Source: Xanthobacteraceae bacterium
GTDB lineage: Bacteria; Pseudomonadota; Alphaproteobacteria; Rhizobiales; Xanthobacteraceae
Length of the DNA: 5,683 bases
Direction of reading: 5' to 3'
Assembly: GCA_030039655.1 (NCBI GenBank)
Contig: JASHVC010000353.1
Span: 1 to 5,683, forward strand
Part shown: one piece after another, positions 1 to 5,683 of the stretch
Layout of the letters: the number at the start of each line of letters is the position of its first letter
How positions within the stretch are numbered: the stretch's first letter is position 1
Program-made: the position numbers and the translations under genes
The notes under the pieces: model-generated
Told to the model about the DNA's origin: nothing
The model's database searches: none
The model's input: only the letters and a program-made list of their open reading frames with translations

Positions 1-1
1 C

Positions 2-112
2 CTCGCCAGCGCCGCCGACGGTATCCTGCCCTGGCGCGGAAGGCCGGAAATCCTCAAGCGCGGATTGATCGCCCGCGTTCCCCCAATAGGCTTTGAAGAG
101 GTCGGCCCATGA
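2..112 (+). CDS. C-terminal end of an upstream gene, probably a DUF1636-family protein (partial)
   Basis: An open frame enters from the left edge and ends at TGA 110-112, giving 36 residues that include DGILPWRGRP and end near IARVPP. The pattern of a W-R-x-R-P motif followed by a basic GLIARVPP-like tail matches my memory of the C-terminus of DUF1636, small Cys-containing and possibly metal-binding proteins often encoded beside cobW and cobN in alphaproteobacteria. Only the tail is visible, so the Cys motif cannot be checked and the family call is an inference. The stop overlaps the cobW start as ATGA, which implies co-transcription and probable translational coupling with cobW. Codon use and GC content match the downstream genes. 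The start lies outside the window. Confidence 0.6.
   Translation, partial: LASAADGILPWRGRPEILKRGLIARVPPIGFEEVGP
95..101 (+). promoter_or_regulatory. Ribosome binding site of cobW
   Basis: GAAGAGG lies seven bases before the cobW ATG and pairs partly with the 16S anti-Shine-Dalgarno sequence. It sits inside the last codons of the upstream gene and supports ATG 109 as the cobW start. Confidence 0.6.
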
Positions 113-1140
113 GCTCGCTCGCGCGCATTCCCTGCACTATCGTCACCGGGTTTCTCGGCGCCGGCAAGACGACGCTCATCCGCCATGTGCTCGGCAACGC
201 GCAAGGCCGCCGCCTCGCCGTCATCGTCAACGAGTTCGGCGACGTCGGCATCGACGGCGAAATTCTCAAAGGCTGCGGCAACGCCGCCTGCCCCGAAGAG
301 AACATCGTGGAGCTGGCCAACGGCTGCCTGTGCTGCACGGTGGCCGACGAATTCGTGCCGGCGCTTGACGGAATTCTCGCGCGCGACGGCGTCGAACACA
401 TCGTCATCGAGACCTCCGGTCTCGCCTTGCCGAAACCGCTGGTGCAGGCCTTTCACTGGCCAGCGATCAAGAGCCGCGTCACCGTCGACGGCGTCGTCGT
501 CGTGGTCGACGGCGCCGCGCTTGCCGACGGCCGCGTCGCCGCCGATCTCGAAGCGCTGGCCCGGCAGCGCGCCGCCGACACCGCCCTGGCGCACGACGAT
601 CCGGTCGAGGAAGTGTTCGAAGATCAGATCGCCTGCGCCGATCTCGTTGTGCTCAACAAGCGCGACCTCCTGGACGATGCCGGCCTCGCCAAGGCGCACG
701 CCGCTATCGCCGGCGCATTACCGCGCCGCGTGAAAGTGATCCCCGTCGCCGACGGCAAGGTGGACGCTGGACTCCTCCTCGGGCTCGGTGTCGCTACCGA
801 GGACGATATTGCGAACCGCCGCACCCACCACGACGCCGAGCAAGAACACGACCACGACGATTTCGACTCATTCGTCGTACCGCTCGGCGAGATCGCCGAT
901 CCGGCAGCACTGGCCGCACGCGTTGCGGGGCTTGCGGAAAATTTCGACGTACTGCGAGTCAAGGGTTTTGCGGCCGTGGCCGACAAGCCGCTCCGCCTGC
1001 TGGTGCAGGCCGTCGGCGCGCGGGTAACTCACCAGTACGACCGGCCGTGGGGCACCACCGAGGTGCGCCAGGGTCGGCTCGTGGTGATTGGACTCAAGGG
1101 ACTTGATCGCGCGGCAGTGGCGCGCGCGCTTGCAGGTTAG
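109..1140 (+). CDS. cobW: CobW, cobalt-handling GTPase (COG0523) for cobalamin biosynthesis
   Basis: This 343-residue protein is a complete G3E-family P-loop GTPase. Visible motifs, in order, are the Walker A loop GFLGAGKTT (residues 14-22), NEFG (41-44), the CLCC metal-binding motif (73-76) inside ELANGCLCCTV, ETSGLALPKP (101-110), and the guanine-specificity motif NKRD (183-186). A His/Asp/Glu-rich segment (240-251) follows, joining the GTPase domain to the C-terminal CobW domain. In this family the Cys motif holds Co(II) in a GTP-dependent way, and CobW is thought to deliver cobalt to the CobNST chelatase. Placement directly before cobN separates it from zinc-handling COG0523 paralogues. 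Length is normal for alphaproteobacterial CobW. ATG 109 is supported by a Shine-Dalgarno-like site and by the Walker A loop starting only 13 residues in. It is probably cytoplasmic, as no signal peptide or membrane segment is seen. Confidence 0.95.
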   Translation: MSSLARIPCTIVTGFLGAGKTTLIRHVLGNAQGRRLAVIVNEFGDVGIDGEILKGCGNAACPEENIVELANGCLCCTVADEFVPALDGILARDGVEHIVIETSGLALPKPLVQAFHWPAIKSRVTVDGVVVVVDGAALADGRVAADLEALARQRAADTALAHDDPVEEVFEDQIACADLVVLNKRDLLDDAGLAKAHAAIAGALPRRVKVIPVADGKVDAGLLLGLGVATEDDIANRRTHHDAEQEHDHDDFDSFVVPLGEIADPAALAARVAGLAENFDVLRVKGFAAVADKPLRLLVQAVGARVTHQYDRPWGTTEVRQGRLVVIGLKGLDRAAVARALAG

Positions 1141-1144
1141 GTGG
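1139..1144 (+). promoter_or_regulatory. Possible, poorly spaced ribosome binding site of cobN
   Basis: AGGTGG overlaps the cobW stop codon and is 13 bases before the cobN ATG, farther than the usual 5-9. No better purine-rich site lies between them. An in-frame TGA at 1146-1148 excludes any more upstream cobN start. Translation of cobN may therefore depend partly on ribosomes finishing cobW. Confidence 0.3.
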
Positions 1145-1157
1145 CTGAGCTAAAGCG

Positions 1158-4100
1158 ATGCATCTGCTCACGACGACTTCGACCAACCTCGACGAGATTG
1201 TCGAAGCAGTCGATCTCGGCCAGCCGCCGGGCGATATCGTCGTGCTCTCGTTCGCCGACAGCGATCTCGCCGCGCTGGCCGCAGCGTGGGAGGCGGAACG
1301 CGCGGTGCTGCCAAGCGTGCGTCTCGCGCACTTGCGCGAGCTTCGTCATCCCATGTCGGTCGATCTGTGGGTCGATCGCGTCGGCGCGCACGCTAAGGTC
1401 ATCGTGGTGCGCCTCCTTGGCGGGCTCGATTGGTGGAAATACGGCATCGAGCGCCTCGCGGCGATGGCGCGCGAACGCAACATCGCGTTCGCGGTGCTGC
1501 CCGGCGAAGATCGAGATGATGTGCGGCTTGCGGCGGCCTCGACACTTCCGCACCAGGAGCTCGACGCGCTCCTCGGATATTTTCGCGAAGGTGGCCGCGA
1601 AAATTTGCGCGCACTACTCCTTCGTCTTGCGCGACACGCCGGCAGCAGTCTGAAAATTCAACCGCCGCACCCGTTTCCGCGCCAGGCCGGTTATTTGCTG
1701 GGAGAAGGCGCGGTCGATTTGGAGCGGCTGATTGCGAGTCTCGGTGCTGGCAAGTCGATCGTCCCGATCATCTTCTATCGCGCCATGCTGCTCGCCGCCG
1801 ACACGGCGCCAATCGACGCGCTTTGCGCGGCACTGTCCGCGCGAGGCCTTGCTCCGGCGCCGCTCGTCGTCACCAGCTTGAAGGACAAAGACGCCGCAGG
1901 CTTTTTGCAGGAAGCATTTGCGCGGCTTTCACCCGCCATCATCGTTACGACGACCGCATTCGTGGCCGGCAGCAATATCGGCGAACCGACGCCGCTCGAC
2001 GCACCGGGCGCGCCGGTGCTTCAGGTCATCAGCGCAACGACGAAACGCGCCGCGTGGGAAGGCTCGGCGCGCGGCCTTGGAGCTGCCGATCTGGCCATGC
2101 ACGTCGTGTTGCCCGAGCTCGATGGGCGCATTCTCGCCGGCGCTGTCGCCTTCAAGGATCCGCTTGCACCACAAGACGGCCTCGCCTTCACGGCGCTGGC
2201 GAGCCGTCCCGAGCCCGACCGCGTCGCCGCGACCGCCGATCGCATTGCCGCACTCGCGCGCCTGCGCGCCGTGCCGCGTAATGAGCGGCATGTCGCAATC
2301 CTGATGCCCGATTACCCCGGCGCCGCAGGCCGCAGCGCCTATGCGGTCGGACTCGATGTGCTCGCCAGCGTGGTCACGTTGCTCGATGATCTGAAGGAGG
2401 CTGGCTACGTAGTCAGCGACGCCCTGAGAAATTCACGTGATCTGCTCGATGCACTCGCCACCGGCGGCGCGAAGCTTTCGCTTGAACACTATGAAAACCT
2501 GCTTGGCCGCGTGCCGCCCGCTGCCGCCGCGCGCCTGCGCAACACATGGGGCGCACCGGCGGATGATCCCGGTGTCCGCAACGACGCTTTCCATTTCCGC
2601 GCCAAACAATTTGGCAAGCTTTGGGTCGCGCTGCCGCCCGACCGCGGACGCAATGCGGAGCGGCGCGCCGACTATCACGATCCGCTGCTGCCGCCGCGCC
2701 ATGCCCTCGTGGCGTTCGGTCTATGGCTGCAACACGTGGCGAAAGCCGATGCGATCGTTCACATGGGCGCACACGGAACATTGGAATGGCTTCCCGGCAA
2801 GGCGGTCGCGCTCACATCAGAATGTTTTCCTGAGATCGTCACTGGTCCGCTGCCGGTGATCTATCCTTTCATCGTCAGCAATCCGGGCGAGGCCGCGCAA
2901 GCCAAGCGCCGCATTGCCGGCGTGACCATCGGCCATCTGCCGCCGCAGCTTGTCGCCAGCGAGCTTTCGGGCGATGCCCGTGAGTTGGAACGCCTTGTAG
3001 ACGAATACGCTCAGGCCGACGGGCTCGACCGCCGCCGCCGTCAACAACTGGCGCGCCTTATCGTCGAGGCTGCGCAACGGACCGGATTGGCGCGCGAAGC
3101 AGGCGTTGGCGGTGCGGCCTCGTCCGATGATGCGCTACGCCGCATCGATGCTTGGCTGTGCGATCTGAAAGATCTCGCCATCAAGGATGGCCTGCACGTG
3201 TACGGCCGTACTCCCCTAGGCGTGGACGATCCACTCTGGCAAGCGAGCGCAGCCGCCGAACGCGCTTCTTTGCTCGCCGCGCTCGACGGACGACGCGTCG
3301 CGCCAGGGCCGGCAGGGGCGCCGACACGCGGGCGGCGCGACGTGTTGCCCACCGGCCGCAATTTGTTCACGGCCGATCCGCGGACCTTGCCGACGCCGAC
3401 CGCCATGGACTTCGGCCGGCTCGCGGCCGACGAAGTCGTACGTGCCCATTTGCAGACCCACGGTGAAATGCCACGCGCCATCGTCATCGACCTCTGGGGC
3501 AGCGCGACGTTGCGTACCGGCGGCGAGGAAATCGCGCAAGGTTTTGCGCTCATGGGCTGCCGGCCGATCTGGGAGCCAGCGAGCGGACGCGTGACCGGCG
3601 TCGAAGTGCTGCCGACCGCCGCCATCGGCCGCGCCCGCGTCGATGTCACTTGGCGCATCTCCGGACTGTTTCGCGATCTCTTCCCGGCGCAGATCGCTCT
3701 CATCGATGCGGCCGTGCAAGCGGTCGCCACGCGCGAAGAAGACGATGATGAGAATCCGCTCGCCAATGCACGACACATTGGCGGAGCCCCTCGACTGGAT
3801 CGCATCTTCGGCAACGCGCCGGGGACCTACGGCTCCGGCGTCGAAGATTTGCTCGACCGCGGTGCAGAGACTGAGGACGTCGGCAACGCTTACCTCGCGG
3901 CGGCCTCGCATCGTTACGGCGGCGCAACCGGAGACGGCGAGGCCGCGCCCGGCGCTTTCGCCCAACGCGTCAGCACCGCTGATCTTCTGGTGCACCCGAG
4001 CGACGACCCTGGCCGCGATCTTCTGGAAGGCGCCGAGGATGCCGCCTTCGTGGGCGGCTTCGCCGCAGCCGCCAGGATGCTTGGGCGCGCGGCCGATCTG

Positions 4101-4496
4101 GTCATGCTTGACGTGACCGATCCGCATCGTCCGCGCGCGCGACCCCTCTCGGCAGCGCTGGCGCGCATCGTGCGCGCCCGAGCGATCAATCCGCGCTTCA
4201 TAGCCGGGCAAATGCGCCACGGCCCGCGCGGCGCCGCCGAATTCGCCGAAACCGTCGATCGCCTCGCCGCATTCGCGGAAACGACCGGCGCCGTGAGCAG
4301 TGAATTGTTCGATCTGCTGTTCGATGCCTATGTGGCCGATGCTGACGTGCGCGACTTTCTGCTGCGCGAAAATCCGGATGCGGCGGCGGCGATTGCCGAG
4401 CGGCTCGACAATGCGCGCCGCCGAGGTCTTTGGCATCCGCGCCGCAACGATGTCGACGCGGGGTTCGCGGCGCTCAAGGCGGAGGCCGTGGCATGA
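1158..4496 (+). CDS. cobN: CobN, large subunit of the ATP-dependent cobaltochelatase
   Basis: This 1112-residue protein is the porphyrin-binding subunit of the aerobic cobaltochelatase. With CobS and CobT it inserts Co(II) into hydrogenobyrinic acid a,c-diamide using ATP. It belongs to the CobN/magnesium-chelatase H family. Characteristic stretches are HMGAHGTLEWLPGK (residues 535-548), the SNPGEAAQAKRR segment (574-585), a glycine-rich GNAPGTYGSG stretch (885-894), and a QMRHGPRGAAE block near 1018-1028. The C-terminal part, ending in WHPRRNDVD, is typical of the family. It is shorter than the 1275-residue Pseudomonas denitrificans CobN, but all blocks I recognise are present and no frameshift is evident, so I read it as a compact subtype rather than a truncation. 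ATG 1158 is the first start after an in-frame TGA at 1146, 17 bases past cobW. The stop overlaps the cobG start. BchH/ChlH of chlorophyll synthesis is related, but the cobW and cobG neighbours argue for CobN. Probably cytoplasmic. Confidence 0.96.
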   Translation: MHLLTTTSTNLDEIVEAVDLGQPPGDIVVLSFADSDLAALAAAWEAERAVLPSVRLAHLRELRHPMSVDLWVDRVGAHAKVIVVRLLGGLDWWKYGIERLAAMARERNIAFAVLPGEDRDDVRLAAASTLPHQELDALLGYFREGGRENLRALLLRLARHAGSSLKIQPPHPFPRQAGYLLGEGAVDLERLIASLGAGKSIVPIIFYRAMLLAADTAPIDALCAALSARGLAPAPLVVTSLKDKDAAGFLQEAFARLSPAIIVTTTAFVAGSNIGEPTPLDAPGAPVLQVISATTKRAAWEGSARGLGAADLAMHVVLPELDGRILAGAVAFKDPLAPQDGLAFTALASRPEPDRVAATADRIAALARLRAVPRNERHVAILMPDYPGAAGRSAYAVGLDVLASVVTLLDDLKEAGYVVSDALRNSRDLLDALATGGAKLSLEHYENLLGRVPPAAAARLRNTWGAPADDPGVRNDAFHFRAKQFGKLWVALPPDRGRNAERRADYHDPLLPPRHALVAFGLWLQHVAKADAIVHMGAHGTLEWLPGKAVALTSECFPEIVTGPLPVIYPFIVSNPGEAAQAKRRIAGVTIGHLPPQLVASELSGDARELERLVDEYAQADGLDRRRRQQLARLIVEAAQRTGLAREAGVGGAASSDDALRRIDAWLCDLKDLAIKDGLHVYGRTPLGVDDPLWQASAAAERASLLAALDGRRVAPGPAGAPTRGRRDVLPTGRNLFTADPRTLPTPTAMDFGRLAADEVVRAHLQTHGEMPRAIVIDLWGSATLRTGGEEIAQGFALMGCRPIWEPASGRVTGVEVLPTAAIGRARVDVTWRISGLFRDLFPAQIALIDAAVQAVATREEDDDENPLANARHIGGAPRLDRIFGNAPGTYGSGVEDLLDRGAETEDVGNAYLAAASHRYGGATGDGEAAPGAFAQRVSTADLLVHPSDDPGRDLLEGAEDAAFVGGFAAAARMLGRAADLVMLDVTDPHRPRARPLSAALARIVRARAINPRFIAGQMRHGPRGAAEFAETVDRLAAFAETTGAVSSELFDLLFDAYVADADVRDFLLRENPDAAAAIAERLDNARRRGLWHPRRNDVDAGFAALKAEAVA
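4481..4485 (+). promoter_or_regulatory. Ribosome binding site of cobG
   Basis: GGAGG lies seven bases before ATG 4493, within the last codons of cobN. This strong, well-spaced site decides the cobG start in favour of the ATGA overlap over the downstream ATG at 4556. Confidence 0.7.
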
Positions 4497-5683
4497 CCGC
4501 TCTTGCGACAGCCTCTCCGCTTCGCCGCGGCGCTTGCCCCGGACTCTCGGCCCCAATGCCGACCGGCGACGGATTGCTGGTGCGACTTCGTCCGATCGGC
4601 ACCGTTTCGCTTGCAGCATTCAGGGCGCTGTGCGCAGCGGCGCGGCAATACGGCAACGGCGTCGTTGAGATCACCGCGCGCGGCAGCCTCCAGGTGCGCG
4701 GATTGAGTAGGGCTTCGGCGCCTCGATTTGCGGAAACCATCAGGTCGCTGGATATCACGGCGGAAGATGGCGTTCCCGTCATCGCCAACGCCCTCGCCGG
4801 ACTCGATCCCTATGAACTGATCGACGCCGGCGCCCTTGCGGCCGATTTACGCCGTGCGCTTGCCCGAACCTCGCTCTCCAGCGGACTCGCGCCAAAAGTC
4901 TCAGTGGCGATCGATGGCGGTGGCGCGCTCGGACTTGAAAGCCTCTCCGCCGACATTCGCCTTTGCGCGCGAAGCGCAAATGGTGATGTCACGCTGGACG
5001 TTTCCGTCGGCGGCGACACTGGAAGTGCGGTCCCTCTTGGCATGGTCGCGCCGGCGAATAGCGTCGGAGCCGCTGTCCGGGTGCTTGAAGTCGTCGCACG
5101 GCGCGGGCGTGCGAGTCGTGCGCGCGACGTTCTCACGGCCGAGGGAATTGAACCATTTCGTGAGCCCATCAGAGAATTGCTGTTAACCTCCGCTCGCCCC
5201 CGCGAAAGCAGAGACCCAGCGCTGGATTCCCGCTTGCGCGGGAATGAGCGGAAAATAGCGATTGGCCTCCATTCGCTGCGCGATGAGACATACGCGCGCG
5301 GAAGCAGCCTCGCTTTCGGCCATTCCGACGCGACGACGCTGGAGCGATTGATCGACGCTGCCGAAGCGGCCGGTGCACACGGCGTGCGCATAGCCTCGGG
5401 CCGCACGCTCCTTGCCGTCGGCCTCACGCGCGACTCGGCTACCACCTTCGCAGCCGCCGCCGAACGCCTCGGCTTCATCACGCGCGCCGACGATCAACGC
5501 CTGAACGTCGTCGCCTGTGCCGGCGCGCCGGTCTGTGCCTCCGCACATATTGCGGCCCGCGCCACGGCGCCCCACCTCGCCGACATCGCCGTTCCCTATC
5601 TGGACGACTCATTCAAGATTCATATCTCCGGCTGCGCCAAGGGTTGTGCGCATGCCGCACCCGCGGCGCTTACCGTCGTCGGC
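4493..5683 (+). CDS. cobG: CobG, precorrin-3B synthase (3' end outside the window)
   Basis: An open frame runs from ATG 4493 to the right edge, 397 codons without a stop. CobG is the O2- and NADH-dependent monooxygenase that converts precorrin-3A to precorrin-3B, the step that prepares ring contraction in the aerobic cobalamin pathway. It belongs to the nitrite/sulfite reductase-like family. The N-terminus has CPGLSAPMPTGDGLLVRLRP (15-34) and GNGVVEITARGSLQVRGL (54-71). A second ferredoxin-like half starts near residue 255. The iron-sulfur cysteines are C342-x5-C348 (in ACAGAPVCASA) and C381-x3-C385 (in SGCAKGCAH). Pseudomonas denitrificans CobG has 459 residues, so perhaps 10-60 are missing here. 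ATG 4493 is chosen because it has a GGAGG site and keeps the conserved CPG block. The inter-half linker (about residues 235-252) is encoded by a palindromic repeat. All visible key residues remain, so the gene is likely functional. Confidence 0.95.
   Translation, partial: MTALATASPLRRGACPGLSAPMPTGDGLLVRLRPIGTVSLAAFRALCAAARQYGNGVVEITARGSLQVRGLSRASAPRFAETIRSLDITAEDGVPVIANALAGLDPYELIDAGALAADLRRALARTSLSSGLAPKVSVAIDGGGALGLESLSADIRLCARSANGDVTLDVSVGGDTGSAVPLGMVAPANSVGAAVRVLEVVARRGRASRARDVLTAEGIEPFREPIRELLLTSARPRESRDPALDSRLRGNERKIAIGLHSLRDETYARGSSLAFGHSDATTLERLIDAAEAAGAHGVRIASGRTLLAVGLTRDSATTFAAAAERLGFITRADDQRLNVVACAGAPVCASAHIAARATAPHLADIAVPYLDDSFKIHISGCAKGCAHAAPAALTVVG
5194..5250 (+). repeat. REP/RPE-like palindromic element inserted in frame within cobG
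   Basis: The segment has three adjoining dyads: a degenerate hairpin around a GAAA loop (about 5198-5213), a perfect 10-base palindrome CCAGCGCTGG (5216-5225), and a perfect hairpin ATTCCCGC-TTGC-GCGGGAAT (5226-5245). The pattern 'CCCCGCGAAAGC..GA.CC..GCTGGATTCCCGC..GCGCGGGAATGA' matches a dispersed intergenic repeat of many proteobacteria that I know from memory. Its spurious translations are familiar too: RESGDPALDSRLRGN on one strand, IPAQAGIQ and FPRKRES on the other, and all three appear here. In the cobG frame it reads RPRESRDPALDSRLRGNE (residues 235-252), with no stop and no frame change. I see no second copy in the window. Exact ends are uncertain by several bases, and no target-site duplication is obvious. 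Confidence 0.82.
5226..5245. other. Perfect 8-bp stem-loop inside the cobG coding sequence
   Basis: ATTCCCGC (5226-5233) and GCGGGAAT (5238-5245) pair without mismatch around a TTGC loop. This is the better-preserved arm of the palindromic element. It has no T-run after it and lies mid-gene, so it is not read as a terminator. It could fold in cobG mRNA. Confidence 0.8.

Noticed and set aside
1..108. Possible cobalamin riboswitch upstream of cobW.
   Set aside because: The segment is coding for the tail of the preceding gene, and I see no B12-box-like sequence in it.
1141..1653. A 170-codon plus-strand open frame starting with GTG just after cobW.
   Set aside because: It overlaps the start of cobN out of frame, has Arg/Ser-rich low-complexity sequence, and lacks any recognised motif.
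2966..2985. Short inverted repeat CGGGC-GAT-GCCCG within cobN.
   Set aside because: A five-base stem in GC-rich coding sequence is expected by chance, and it lacks the flanking pattern of the cobG repeat.
3041..3814. A 257-codon minus-strand open frame rich in Ser, Arg, Ala and Pro.
   Set aside because: Its low-complexity composition is typical of a shadow frame, and it overlaps conserved cobN blocks.
3216..4619. A 467-codon open frame on the minus strand opposite the 3' half of cobN.
   Set aside because: It lies opposite well-supported cobN codons, has no recognisable domain, and long antisense frames are expected in GC-rich coding DNA with strong third-position bias.
5226..5245. Perfect hairpin considered as a transcription terminator.
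   Set aside because: No T-run follows, and the cobG frame continues through it to the conserved iron-sulfur cysteines.
4810..5481. A 223-codon minus-strand open frame containing FPRKRESS.
   Set aside because: It is antisense to conserved CobG coding. The familiar peptide comes from the palindromic repeat, not from a real protein.

Overview
The window is a tightly packed piece of an aerobic (oxygen-dependent) cobalamin biosynthesis operon, all read on the + strand. In order it holds the last 36 codons of an upstream gene that resembles the DUF1636 family, then cobW (cobalt-handling COG0523 GTPase), cobN (large subunit of the ATP-dependent cobaltochelatase), and the first 397 codons of cobG (precorrin-3B synthase), which runs off the right edge.

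The base composition is very GC-rich, by eye about two thirds. The gene order, the CobN subtype and the presence of CobG suggest an alphaproteobacterium of the Hyphomicrobiales, perhaps near the Bradyrhizobium/Rhodopseudomonas/Xanthobacteraceae groups. This is inferred from remembered family sequences, not from a search.

The layout leaves almost no free DNA. The upstream gene overlaps cobW by ATGA (109-112), 17 bases separate cobW from cobN, and cobN overlaps cobG by ATGA (4493-4496). No terminator, internal promoter or riboswitch is visible. If a cobalamin riboswitch controls this operon, it should lie upstream of base 1. The genes join two steps of one pathway: CobG carries out the O2-dependent hydroxylation that prepares ring contraction, and CobN (with CobS and CobT, not in the window) inserts cobalt supplied by CobW late in the pathway.

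The most unusual item is inside cobG. At about 5194-5250 there is a REP/RPE-like palindromic repeat with a degenerate GAAA-loop hairpin, a 10-base perfect palindrome, and a perfect 8-bp TTGC-loop hairpin. It is read in frame as about 18 residues (RPRESRDPALDSRLRGNE) in the linker between the two halves of the enzyme. It looks like a dispersed intergenic-type repeat that has entered a core biosynthetic gene and become part of the protein.
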